NCBI GenBank assembly: GCA_029210695.1
Contig: JARGFH010000019.1
Coordinates: forward strand, 1 to 62,655
From: Acidimicrobiia bacterium
Lineage (GTDB): Bacteria > Actinomycetota > Acidimicrobiia > Spongiisociales > JAHEDJ01
DNA length: 62,655 nucleotides
Reading direction: 5' to 3'
The translations under genes were made by a program, and so were the position numbers. The notes under the pieces are model-generated. The model saw only the letters and a program-made list of their open reading frames with translations. It did no database searches and had not been told where the DNA came from. The stretch's first letter is position 1. The number at the start of each line of letters is the position of its first letter. Below, one piece after another: positions 53,828-62,269 of the stretch.

Positions 53828-56348
53828 TGCGTTCCCCCTTCTCTTTGCTGTCATTATCCTTCGATTCCGAGTGGTGCCCGCCCGGGCCACAGTCGATGTC
53901 TTCACGGCCGGGGAGTTCGGGCACCCGCACCTCGTCGACGATGTCGATGCCCACCTCGAAGCGGGGGCTCAACTTGATGGCTACTGCGGCCAGGTCGAGC
54001 TCGAACACGGCTCCGTCGTCCTTTACCGCCTCCCGGTTCTGCTCCACCTTCGGCCCGAAGTCGAGCCGGGGGATCTCGACGTCGAGGTTGGGCAGCTCAA
54101 ACTCCACGCCGGGCTCCTCGCAGCCACATCGGTTGGTGTCGGGCACGTCGGCACGCCAGGTCCGTCCGCCCTGAAGACGCCAGTCCACTCTGTCTCCACC
54201 GTCCACCCAACGATCGAAGGTCCGAGAGTCGAACTCTCTCACCTCGACGCGTTCCGAACGACGAAAGGCAGTCGCCTCGACCGAGTGAAGCTTCCAACCC
54301 GCCGCGATCGACTCGCCGAGCGTTTCGAAGAAGGTGTCCTCGGCGTCGACGATGCCGGCGCCCACGTTGCCGGCGAAGTCCCTGAGCAGCTCGTCGCGGT
54401 CACCGGACGACTCGTCGTCATGTTCGTAGACGGCCACCGCCACCGAGATGAACCCGTAACGCTGCGGCACTCGCACCGTGAAGGTGCGATTGATCGACCG
54501 GTCTTCACCAGAGTCGACATCGCTGAAGGGGCCGGTCCGCCACGAGATCATCGGCTGGGTTCCACCGTGGGGGATAACCAACCCCAACACGAACGGCTCG
54601 TCGGAGTTGGAGAATCGATCCCAATCCGACTCCTCGATGCAATGAAGCTGCCTGAAGTGAACCCGGTACTCACGCCACGGCACACCATTGCCGAAGGTGC
54701 CGGTGGTGGAGGTGGCGTCCACATGTCCGTAGATGCGGTAGTCGCCTTCTGAACCGCCGTCACATCGCAACGAGAAGTTGTGTCTCCCGCCCGGACCAAG
54801 TGCATTGAGGGTGGCGGCGCTGATCATCTGGTGGTCCTTGTCGACGAAGTCGGCGTCGTAGCCCCATATGCCCTTGAAGAAGTCGACGACCGACTCCAAC
54901 ACTCCGACCACGGTGTCCCACAGCCCTTCGAGGGCGGCGAGGATGACGTCGCCGACGTTCGGGGCATCGTTGAGCAGGGTCACCGTGTTGGGAATACCGT
55001 CTATGGGTCCGATCACATAGGCGGCAGTGTCTCCACGCTCGAAGTCGTTGTGCCCGAGCAGGGTCTGAAACAGTGACCGGCTCGACGCCCCGCCGCTGGG
55101 CGGCACCCCGTGGTCGAGGATCGGGTACCGAACCCCGTTGACGAACGGCACGATGTCGGCGTCGGTGCCCGCATTCCCGGTATTGGCGGTTCGGATCTGG
55201 AGCCGCAGATACCAGTCCTCGGTGTCGTCGTGACCCTGAACCGGCGGATAGCTGCCGGCGGTGACGAACCGGTAGGGGATCTGAGCGAAGTCCTCCCACG
55301 GGTCGGTCGGGGTTTTGTAGTTGGCTCGCGACACGCCCTCGGTCTTCACCTGCTGCCAGAAGTCTTGGAGGCCTGCCTCGTCCATGACGTGGTCGAGGGT
55401 GTGAAGCCACTGACACGAGGTTCGATACGCCAGCTCATAGGCGATATCAAAGGCCTCCCGGCCGGTGATTTCCAGGCCCCTCACGTCCACACCAAGTTCC
55501 GCCTGCCAGTGGCTGTCGACGTTGATGCCCGGCTCGACCCACAGGATGTCGTCGGGCAGATCGATACCACCCACGTCGGGTGGGGTGAGCGGCACCGCCT
55601 CCTGGCACTGTTTGAACCACCGGCACAGCGAGCCCTGCGAGACGGGTGAGGCGGCGTGACAGATCACCGACATGAGACGACGGCCGACCGGGCCGATGCG
55701 GTTGAGGATCGTGCAGGCGAAAAGAAACGCCCCATGGGGTTTGATTCCCAGGTGGTGCGGCAGTTCGTACGAGCCGGTCCAGAGGCTCAACTTCGCCCGG
55801 TCGGCGGGATCGACTTCGAACCAGGTGCAGTTCCTCAGTCTTTTGTCGTCGATCCAGTTGGAGTGGGAGTAGAAGTCCTGCATGGCATGCAGTGAGACGC
55901 CGACGGCGTTGTGGGCCATCCGAATACGCTGCTCCCTCGGGGCGCTGGAGGCGTGGCCGAGCCAGATCAGCGCGGCCGCGGTGCCCGACAGGTAGCGACG
56001 CCACATGGCCCGGACCGACTCGGGGTGGAACAGGTCGTCGAAATGGACCTTGATGAGTTCGCTTTGCGACGACATCACCACCGGGAGACGTCCCGGCCCT
56101 CCGCCGTTGGCGAGGTCAAACCACCAGAGTGGGTTGTAGAGATAGGAGTCGACGTAGTCGGCGTGGAAAGCGAGGGCGTTCTCCGCCTCTTCGGACCAGC
56201 CGGAGCCCCGGGCCGCCATTCTAGTCAAACCTTCGTGATGCCAGTTGTCGGGGCCGGGGGCGGCGCCGAGCGGATCCTCCCCGCCGAACTGTGGGAGCGC
56301 GGCGGCGTAGACGGCACCAACGCCGAGCAGATGTGTGAACCAACCCAT
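53817..56348 (-). CDS. HET-C / zinc-phospholipase-C-like protein
   Basis: 843 aa. After a hydrophobic N-terminus (FTHLLGVGAVYAAALP) the first 350 residues hold His/Asp motifs like those of zinc-dependent phospholipase C and fungal HET-C: DNWHHEGLT (about 34-42), FHADYVD and LHAMQDFYSHSNW (153-165). The long C-terminal part is beta-rich and ends in a charged tail (ESKDNDSKEKGERSAK). HET-C proteins mediate cell death in fungi, and bacterial relatives have been linked to toxin-like systems. The ATG at 56348 has GAGGAGGG upstream. It is the first gene of a four-gene unit. Confidence 0.72.
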   Translation of the reverse strand: MGWFTHLLGVGAVYAAALPQFGGEDPLGAAPGPDNWHHEGLTRMAARGSGWSEEAENALAFHADYVDSYLYNPLWWFDLANGGGPGRLPVVMSSQSELIKVHFDDLFHPESVRAMWRRYLSGTAAALIWLGHASSAPREQRIRMAHNAVGVSLHAMQDFYSHSNWIDDKRLRNCTWFEVDPADRAKLSLWTGSYELPHHLGIKPHGAFLFACTILNRIGPVGRRLMSVICHAASPVSQGSLCRWFKQCQEAVPLTPPDVGGIDLPDDILWVEPGINVDSHWQAELGVDVRGLEITGREAFDIAYELAYRTSCQWLHTLDHVMDEAGLQDFWQQVKTEGVSRANYKTPTDPWEDFAQIPYRFVTAGSYPPVQGHDDTEDWYLRLQIRTANTGNAGTDADIVPFVNGVRYPILDHGVPPSGGASSRSLFQTLLGHNDFERGDTAAYVIGPIDGIPNTVTLLNDAPNVGDVILAALEGLWDTVVGVLESVVDFFKGIWGYDADFVDKDHQMISAATLNALGPGGRHNFSLRCDGGSEGDYRIYGHVDATSTTGTFGNGVPWREYRVHFRQLHCIEESDWDRFSNSDEPFVLGLVIPHGGTQPMISWRTGPFSDVDSGEDRSINRTFTVRVPQRYGFISVAVAVYEHDDESSGDRDELLRDFAGNVGAGIVDAEDTFFETLGESIAAGWKLHSVEATAFRRSERVEVREFDSRTFDRWVDGGDRVDWRLQGGRTWRADVPDTNRCGCEEPGVEFELPNLDVEIPRLDFGPKVEQNREAVKDDGAVFELDLAAVAIKLSPRFEVGIDIVDEVRVPELPGREDIDCGPGGHHSESKDNDSKEKGERSAK

Positions 56349-56411
56349 TGAGTCCCTCCTCGGTTGATCCCAGCCCGCAGCCGAACCTACACCAACAAAG
56401 AGGTGCCTGTG

Positions 56412-56582
56412 ATGGGAGATCCGGAAGCTAGGGAAGTGCGTGACGTCCATCCGGCGGAAGGAAAGCGCGTCACCACGCTGCTTTCGTTAGGCGATACCGG
56501 CCCACACCAGCGTCTCGGAATGTCACCCGAGGAGCGGCATGTTGCCGGCTACGGTCAGTTTTCAGTTGACTCGCTGGAATAG
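56412..56582 (+). CDS. Possible 56-aa protein
   Basis: It starts MGDPEAREVRDVHPAEGKR and ends GYGQFSVDSLE. AAGAGGTG lies upstream and the codon usage is fair. It sits between the two flanking minus-strand genes and overlaps the 3' end of the gene at 56562. No homologue comes to mind, so it may be spurious. Confidence 0.3.
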   Translation: MGDPEAREVRDVHPAEGKRVTTLLSLGDTGPHQRLGMSPEERHVAGYGQFSVDSLE

Positions 56583-57185
56583 ATATCCGAACGGCGACCT
56601 GGTGTATGCAATGCCTCGCCTTCGTTCTTGGAGCATCGCCGGAGTGATCTCTACTTCAGACTTCGGAACCAGGTAGGAGTCGAGTTCGGTTGTTTTGATC
56701 CGGTAGTTCCCGGATCGTGACTCGATAACGCTGACAAGGCGGTACCTGGGGTCGATGGAGGCCATGGCCACGTCACCGTGGCTCGGAGCAGCCAGGAGGA
56801 TGCCGCCAACCCGGAGGTAGTAGGTGCAGTATTTCGCCACGAACCCTGCATATAGCGAGACCAGCAGGTCGAATGATTCAGGGGCGAGACCAAGATCTGC
56901 CTGATAGTCCCCGTGAATGAATCGGACCTCGGCTGTTGGCGAACCGCCCTCGCTGGCGATGATCTCAGTGATGCCTTCTTCATCGGCAAAGAAACTCGGA
57001 GTTCTCTTGTCCGTATCGATGTAGGTGACCGACGGGAAGACAAAGGAGGGAGCGATGTCTACGAACGAACCTGGGTATATCACGGTGTTTCCGTCTACGA
57101 CCTCCCTGACAACGGTATGGAGACGCTTCCGATCGCCTTCATGACGATCGCGCTCTTCCCAGAGTTGTCGGGTGGTCGCTCGCAC
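56562..57185 (-). CDS. Rossmann-like protein, possibly SAM-dependent methyltransferase
   Basis: 207 aa. The pattern GNTVIYPGSFVDIAPSFVF, then VTYIDTDKRTPSFF, then EVRFIHGDYQ and SFDLLVSLYAGFVAKYCTYYLRVGGILLA follows the strand order of a class I methyltransferase (motif I, acidic strand 2, motif II/III). The glycine-rich loop is atypical. GTG start. It is divergent from the methyltransferase at 57313 with about 130 bp between them. Confidence 0.6.
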   Translation of the reverse strand: MRATTRQLWEERDRHEGDRKRLHTVVREVVDGNTVIYPGSFVDIAPSFVFPSVTYIDTDKRTPSFFADEEGITEIIASEGGSPTAEVRFIHGDYQADLGLAPESFDLLVSLYAGFVAKYCTYYLRVGGILLAAPSHGDVAMASIDPRYRLVSVIESRSGNYRIKTTELDSYLVPKSEVEITPAMLQERRRGIAYTRSPFGYLFQRVN

Positions 57186-57229
57186 ACAACGATCCTACGA
57201 CTGAGCGGGTACGAAGCCCCTTGCATACG

Positions 57230-57407
57230 GGGCTGTGCGGTGACCAGAGAGAGCGAACATGGGTTGCGTGGGGGCGTCCGGCATCGATGCAAATCCCGTA
57301 GCATCCACTCTGATGGACAACGATTACACGCCGTCCTTCGCCCGGGCCTACGACGGCCAGTACGCCAAGGACCGTGATCCCTCCGGGGACCGAACCTTCT
57401 ATCTGGA
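57230..57407 (+). repeat. Source copy of a 178-bp duplication
   Basis: This segment, comprising the upstream region and first 31 codons of the methyltransferase, matches 61747-61924 without gaps and with six differences (about 97% identity). Differences cluster in the untranslated part, so the coding part has diverged less or copied more recently. Confidence 0.9.
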
Positions 57408-58068
57408 ACTGGCCCGGCGTACGGGCGGTCCCATCCTGGAGGTGGGTTGCGGCACCGGCCGGGTGCTCTTGCCCATCGCCCAAGAGGGTTTCGAGTGCGT
57501 CGGCCTGGATGCCTCCGAGAGCATGCTGGAGGTCGCCCGTGGCAAGGGCCTGCCCGCCGATCTACGTTTCGTCCTCGGCGACGCCCGCTCCTTTGATCTC
57601 GCCCCCCAGCGCTTCGCTCTCATCTTCAGCGCTTTCCGCGCCTTTCAGCATCTGTACACCGTGGACGATCAGCTCGCCTTTTTGGACCGTGCTCGCCACC
57701 ATCTTGCTCCCGGGGGCCTGCTGGCCTTCGACGTTTTCGATCCCAATCTGGATTACATCGCCAAAGGTGGCCTGGCCGAGTATCTGGACATCGAGTGGAC
57801 GGAGGGGGACCTGTCCATGAGGCGTTACACCAGAGTCACCCACAACCATCGCACTCAGGTCCTGCATGCCGTCTTCCGGGTCGAAGGCTGGCGCGAGAAC
57901 AAGAAGGTCTCTGAAGATACCAACGACATCCGTTTGCGCTGGTTCTACCGATTTGAGCTGGAGCACCTGTTGGCCCGTGCCGGTTATGAGGTGGTGGAAC
58001 GCTACGGCGACTTCGACGGGACCCCCATCGGAGAGGGCAACGAGCTCATATTCGTGGCCCGCCCCTGA
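57313..58068 (+). CDS. Class I SAM-dependent methyltransferase
   Basis: 251 aa. Motif I is ILEVGCGTGRVLLPIAQ, the acidic strand-2 end is VGLDASESML, then FVLGDARSFDL and LAPGGLLAFDVFDPN. The substrate is unknown. The ATG at 57313 gives the usual family N-terminus (MDNDYTPSFARAYDGQYAKD); an in-frame ATG at 57259 with GAGAG upstream would add 18 residues. Its 5' region is duplicated at 61747-61924. Confidence 0.87.
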   Translation: MDNDYTPSFARAYDGQYAKDRDPSGDRTFYLELARRTGGPILEVGCGTGRVLLPIAQEGFECVGLDASESMLEVARGKGLPADLRFVLGDARSFDLAPQRFALIFSAFRAFQHLYTVDDQLAFLDRARHHLAPGGLLAFDVFDPNLDYIAKGGLAEYLDIEWTEGDLSMRRYTRVTHNHRTQVLHAVFRVEGWRENKKVSEDTNDIRLRWFYRFELEHLLARAGYEVVERYGDFDGTPIGEGNELIFVARP

Positions 58069-58271
58069 CGCGGATAAGGCCCGAAAGGCCCGTGCTTCGA
58101 TGCTGAGGAACCGGCCTCGACATGATGCCCGTCCGTGATGAGGCCCGCGGGCTCAGGGACGATTGGCCAGAAAAGCGTCGGGTGCTTCCGGCGGATTCCT
58201 TGAAGTGGATCACTCAGCGCCGGGCCGAAATCGTCACATTCGTGGGCGCGGCGGCAATGACTGGTCCGGTG

Positions 58272-59456
58272 TCAGGGTGCCGTTTCGATTTTGAAGGCGG
58301 GCACGGGTTGGCTGAACCCTTTCAGCTCGAGTGGCCCAATCTCCAACGTCTCCTCGACGTCGGTGGCGCCGGCTCGAGTTCGCTGGCTCAGGAGTATCGT
58401 TCCGGCCGCGGCCTCGCCGCAGAGTCGCGCCGCCAGGTTGACGACGCTGCCGATTGCCCCGTAGTGGAAACGGTCCTCGAACCCGATGCGGCCTAGGGTC
58501 GCGAACCCGGTAGCGATCCCGACACCAAGTCCAAGATCGTGGCCGCTCCGCTGCCACTCCTCCGAAAGAGGCAGGAAGGCGCTTTGCATTCTGCGGGCCA
58601 TGGCAATGGCACGGTCGATGTGATCTTCCATTGGCTCCGGGTCGTTGAAGTACACCATGAGTCCGTCTCCGGCGAAGTCGCTCAGAGTGCCGCCGGCCTC
58701 GACTATCAGGCGTCCCATGTGTTCGTGGTAGTCGGCCAGAACGCCGATCACTTCCTCCGGTTCCGCCGTCGACGAAAACGCGGTGAAACCTCTGAGATCA
58801 CAGAACACGACGGTGATGTCGCGCCGGTGGCCGGCCAGGAGTTCTTCGTTGTCCGACGACGTGAGAAGATCGGCAACCTGGCTCGGGAGATAGCGAGCTA
58901 GTTCTCTTCGCTGGCGTTCGACGGTCGCCACCAGGCGGCTTGTCTCAAATGCAAGCGAGGCTTGATCTGCAAACACGGAGACGAGTTCGATCTCCGCATC
59001 ATCGAAAGGTTGCAGTTCGCTCCTCCAGACCGAAACGACTCCGACGACGTCGTTGTCGAGCAACATCGGGACCGACAACAGCGACCTGAACCCGCCCAGT
59101 CTCTGCGCCTCCCAGTATTCGTACTCGACATCCTCGAAAATGTCCGGAATGTGAACAGCTCGACGCTCGATAACGGTGCGACCGGTGATGGTGCCCCGAG
59201 TGGGGTGTATGGGATTGGCGATGTTGAAGTCCACGACTTCCGGGGGTGCACCCCGGTCGACCCTATGTCGGTAGACGTCACCGTCGCGGAGGTAGACGAA
59301 ACCTTTATCGGCCCGGCACAACCGAACTGCATGGTCGAGGATCGTCTGCAGGGTGGCATCGAGGTCGGCAGGAGCTCGAATGATCACTCGGAGCACATCT
59401 GCCACAGCGCTGCGCTCGCCTGTCGTTCCGGCCCCGGTTGGATCCGTCTCGGTCAT
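58272..59456 (-). CDS. GAF - class III nucleotide cyclase
   Basis: 394 aa. The GAF domain (residues 25-175: LDHAVRLCRADKGFVYLRDGD, SLLSVPMLLDNDVVGVVSVW) is joined by a short linker to a cyclase domain with both metal Asp residues (VFCDLRGFT, FAGDGLM) and Asn/Arg (VVNLAARL). The usual purine-selecting Lys is replaced by Asp (SDFAGD for KFIGD) and its Asp partner by Ser (IGSVVN for IGDAVN). It may therefore not be a standard adenylate cyclase. It is monocistronic and soluble. Confidence 0.88.
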   Translation of the reverse strand: MTETDPTGAGTTGERSAVADVLRVIIRAPADLDATLQTILDHAVRLCRADKGFVYLRDGDVYRHRVDRGAPPEVVDFNIANPIHPTRGTITGRTVIERRAVHIPDIFEDVEYEYWEAQRLGGFRSLLSVPMLLDNDVVGVVSVWRSELQPFDDAEIELVSVFADQASLAFETSRLVATVERQRRELARYLPSQVADLLTSSDNEELLAGHRRDITVVFCDLRGFTAFSSTAEPEEVIGVLADYHEHMGRLIVEAGGTLSDFAGDGLMVYFNDPEPMEDHIDRAIAMARRMQSAFLPLSEEWQRSGHDLGLGVGIATGFATLGRIGFEDRFHYGAIGSVVNLAARLCGEAAAGTILLSQRTRAGATDVEETLEIGPLELKGFSQPVPAFKIETAP

Positions 59457-59550
59457 AGTTCATGCACATTACCGGCGGACCCGCTACGTCGATGTATGCC
59501 CGGAGCTCCTCGTCCCGGCTTCCCAGGTCGGAGTCCGGGTCGATCCGGCT

Positions 59551-60726
59551 TCACTCTGGTCGGTGGCCGTCCTCGACGTCGTCGTCCTCTTCGGATACAT
59601 TCTCAGATCCTTCGACGCGCTCGGCGATCAGCGCCTCCAGGCGGCCGGTGGTCTCGTACGGGCGATCGGTGAGCAGGTTGACCACGCTGGACTCTGGATC
59701 ATCGGAGACCGCCTGGTGCACGGCGATGGCCATACCGGTGAGCGGTACCGCCAGGAAGACCCCGACGATGCCGAAGGCCACGCCACCCACACCGATGGCA
59801 AGGAGAATCAGCAACGGGTGGAGGGAGAGCGCCTTCTTGAAGACGATCGGATGGAGAACGTTGCCCTCGAACTGCTGCACACCGACCACCACGGCCAGGA
59901 TGATGAGCGCGTCGGTGCCACCTCCGCTCACGAACGACACCGCCACGGCGAGCAGTCCAGAGATGAAGGCACCGATGATCGGGAAGAACCCGCCGATGAA
60001 CACCAGCGACATCAGCGGCAGGACGAGCGGCGTTCCCACGATCGCCAGACCGATCCCGATGAAGATCGCGTCGATGAGTCCCACAATGGCGAGACCGCGG
60101 ACGTAGCCCGACAGCGTCCGCCAGGCGGCCTCGAGGCCGCGTCGAGTGCGATCCGGGTCGGACACCCGCTGCAACAGTCCTTGGTACGCCCGGTCGCCGT
60201 CCTTCAGATAGAAGAAGGTCACCAGCAGCGTGAGGACGAGACCGGTGACGATCTCGAAGGCGACGGTCGCCCCACCGAGCACACCGGTGGTGATCGCTCC
60301 TGCATTGTTCTGGATCTGAGCAATCGCATCGTCGATGTGGCCCTCGATGTCGGCTTGCGACAGCCCGAGCGGGCCTTCGCTCAACCATTCCGTCACCCAC
60401 TGCACCGACTCGTCCAGGGCCTCACCGAGCGGCTCGATTCCGTCTGCGAACGACGGAACCAGGAAGAGGACGAACAGAGCGACGACCGGGACGAGACCGA
60501 GGATCGTCCCCCAGGTGGCGAGGGCAGGCGACCACCCTCGCGCCTTGAGCCGCTGGGCCAGCGGGCTGAGCACAGACGCTGCGAACAGACCGAGGATGAT
60601 CGGCAGTACGACCACCTTGACGACAGCCACCGCTCGGAACGTGATGTAGACCGCGGCGAGAACCAGGAGGTAGCGCCAGCTGAACGCAGCGGCCTTCTTC
60701 AGCCACACGGGGGTTGAGTCAATCAT
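59551..60726 (-). CDS. AI-2E family transporter (PerM-like)
   Basis: 391 aa with eight membrane segments. The family blocks are VVKVVVLPIILGLFAASVLSPLAQRL, VTFFYLKDGDRAYQGLLQRV, GLIDAIFIGIGLAIVGTPLVLPL and VQQFEGNVLHPIVFKKALSLHPLLILLAIG. Members export AI-2 or act as Na+/H+ antiporters; the substrate here is undetermined. An acidic C-terminal tail (EEDDDVEDGHRPE) is present. The start is at 60726 and not 60768, since the family begins near that Met. Confidence 0.87.
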   Translation of the reverse strand: MIDSTPVWLKKAAAFSWRYLLVLAAVYITFRAVAVVKVVVLPIILGLFAASVLSPLAQRLKARGWSPALATWGTILGLVPVVALFVLFLVPSFADGIEPLGEALDESVQWVTEWLSEGPLGLSQADIEGHIDDAIAQIQNNAGAITTGVLGGATVAFEIVTGLVLTLLVTFFYLKDGDRAYQGLLQRVSDPDRTRRGLEAAWRTLSGYVRGLAIVGLIDAIFIGIGLAIVGTPLVLPLMSLVFIGGFFPIIGAFISGLLAVAVSFVSGGGTDALIILAVVVGVQQFEGNVLHPIVFKKALSLHPLLILLAIGVGGVAFGIVGVFLAVPLTGMAIAVHQAVSDDPESSVVNLLTDRPYETTGRLEALIAERVEGSENVSEEDDDVEDGHRPE

Positions 60727-60749
60727 CGTGTCGACAGCATACGCAACGA

Positions 60750-60960
60750 GAGAGGCACGCGATCGCATCCGGCACGCACTAGTCGTCTCGAGCGAACCAC
60801 GGATACCACTTCGGTGTTCGCTCCCCAGGGACCGATGCGAAGAGAGCGTCTGCGTCTCCTACAGCTATCTGGCCGAGATCGAGAACGGCAACAAACCCCC
60901 TTGCTGTCGGTGCTGGTCGTGCTGGCCGACGCCGGCCCCCCGGTGTGGTTATTGGTCGGG
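60750..60960 (+). pseudogene. Degraded XRE-type HTH regulator
   Basis: One frame reads VSYSYLAEIENGNKPP and an adjacent frame reads LLSVLVVLADA, together matching recognition helix and following helix of a Cro/CI-type HTH (SxSYLSxIENGxxxPSLxxLxxLA). The two halves are out of frame and lack start and end, so this is a relic. It lies beside the toxin-antitoxin genes, a usual accessory-DNA setting. Confidence 0.5.
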
Positions 60961-61356
60961 GTGGGCAACGGCGACAACGGTCAGCCCGTTGATGCCGGTG
61001 AAGTCGTGCGGGTTGCAGGTGTGGATGGGTAGGTCATTGGCTAGGGCGACTGCAGCGATCATGGCGTCGTAGGCGCGTGCTGCCGGTTTGCGTACGGCTG
61101 TTCGCAAAGAGGCGGCGACTTGGCCGAAACTGCGGGCAGCTGCTGCATCATATGGGAGCGCGTCGAAATCAGCTTCGGCTTGTTGCAGGTGGGCTTGGCG
61201 GGCGGCGCGTTCCTGGTCGTTGCTGGCTACTAGCGGCCCGACCGAGAGTTCGGCGAGTGTGATTGCGGTGATCTGTGGTTCATCGGGGAGGGCGTCGGTT
61301 TCGTGGAGACGCCCAAGGAGGATGAGGGTGCCGGTATCGAGAATCCCACGGGCCAC
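60949..61356 (-). CDS. vapC: PIN-domain toxin (VapC)
   Basis: 135 aa PIN domain with the acidic catalytic set: ILDTGTLILL (Asp), LAELSVG (Glu), AYDAMIAAVALAN (Asp) and CNPHDF (Asp). The GTG start lies 4 bp after the antitoxin stop. VapC toxins are RNases that cleave tRNA or rRNA. All acidic residues look intact, so it is probably active. Confidence 0.88.
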   Translation of the reverse strand: MARGILDTGTLILLGRLHETDALPDEPQITAITLAELSVGPLVASNDQERAARQAHLQQAEADFDALPYDAAAARSFGQVAASLRTAVRKPAARAYDAMIAAVALANDLPIHTCNPHDFTGINGLTVVAVAHPDQ

Positions 61357-61360
61357 GAGA

Positions 61361-61597
61361 TCACACGGACGGGTCGAGGACCCGATCGAGGTCCTTGCGT
61401 AGTTGGACCGGGTCGAGGTGTGGAAGCTGCCGGCGCCGTGCGATGATCACATCAAGTTGAACTGGCTGCCGACCGAGGGGTCGCAGTTCGGCGACAGGTC
61501 TTCCGGATCGGGTGATGGTGAGCCGCTCACCTTTGGCGACGCGGTCGACGACGGCACCGCCGTGGTTGCGTAGTTCGCGGATCGAAATGTCTGGCAT
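61361..61597 (-). CDS. vapB: Phd/YefM-type antitoxin (VapB)
   Basis: 78 aa beginning MPDISIRELRNHGGAVVDRVAKGERLTIT, the N-terminal DNA-binding fold of Phd/YefM antitoxins, and then a C-terminal toxin-binding tail. The ATG at 61597 is nine bases from a palindrome. The longer ORF extending to 61837 is not supported. It forms the vapBC operon with the downstream toxin gene. Confidence 0.85.
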   Translation of the reverse strand: MPDISIRELRNHGGAVVDRVAKGERLTITRSGRPVAELRPLGRQPVQLDVIIARRRQLPHLDPVQLRKDLDRVLDPSV

Positions 61598-61605
61598 GAG
61601 ACGAG

Positions 61606-61623
61606 TGTATGACGCGTGATACA
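61606..61623. promoter_or_regulatory. Putative VapB operator palindrome
   Basis: The 18-bp TGTATGACGCGTGATACA is symmetrical at all positions but one central pair on each side (TGTAT/ATACA, ACGCGT core). It lies just upstream of the antitoxin start, where autoregulatory sites of Phd/YefM operons are found. Confidence 0.55.
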
Positions 61624-61746
61624 TGATTGGAAGGTGATTGGCTGCCGACCACACCGCACCGATTGCAGAATGTGTTACAAATTGCCTCGCACGGTCAACC
61701 GCGCATACCGGCACATTTTGAGCAGGTGGGAAAGCTCTAGCCCACC

Positions 61747-61924
61747 GGGCTGTGCGGTGATCGGGGAAAGCGAACATGGGTTGCGTGGGGGCGTCCGGCA
61801 TCGATACAAATTCCGTAGCATCCACTCTGATGGACAACGATTACACGCCGTCCTTCGCCCGGGCCTACGACGGCCAGTACGCCAAGGACCGTGATCCCTC
61901 CGGGGACCGAACCTTCTATCTGGA
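61747..61924 (+). repeat. Displaced copy of the methyltransferase 5' region
   Basis: About 97% identical to 57230-57407, including the upstream region, the ATG (61830) and 31 codons up to FYLE. At 61925 the match stops abruptly inside a codon and VanZ-like sequence begins in a different frame. A chimeric ORF 61830-62030 therefore ends in unrelated residues and is unlikely to be functional. Confidence 0.9.
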
Positions 61925-61930
61925 GGGTTC

Positions 61931-62269
61931 GGGGCCGTCCCACCAGGATGGCCTTGGTCGAACCTGGTGCCGCTCGCGACGATCAGTCAGCAGCTCGCCG
62001 ACGCTCAGGAAAGCGGTATTCGCCAGCTGATCGGGAACCTTTTCCTCCTGGCTCCTCTGGGGTTCCTCCTACCGGTCGTCGGTGCCCGATTCCACCGGCT
62101 AGCAACCTTGCTCGGGGCCTTCGCAGTGTCGCTCGGTATCGAGCTCACGCAGATAGGCATCTCCGTTGCGGTCGGGTTCCCATATCGCGCGTTCGATGTC
62201 GATGACCTTCTGCTCAACACGATAGGCGCAGCGATCGGCTGGGCCGGCTGGCGAATCATGTTCGCCTGA
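61931..62269 (+). pseudogene. VanZ-like protein, 5'-truncated
   Basis: The frame reads GAVPPGWPWSNLVPLATISQ immediately after the duplication junction, then GNLFLLAPLGFLLPVVGARF, SLGIELTQIGISVAVGFPYRAFDVDDLLLNTIGAAIGW. These are the C-terminal two-thirds of a VanZ-type membrane protein. The N-terminal membrane segment and start are missing, replaced by the methyltransferase fragment. A start at 61967 could give a 100-aa partial protein. Confidence 0.7.

Noticed and set aside
53817-54752. Plus-strand ORF of 331 aa opposite the HET-C-like gene
   Set aside because: Histidine/valine/arginine-rich antisense frame; the HET-C-like frame has a good start, motifs and operon position.
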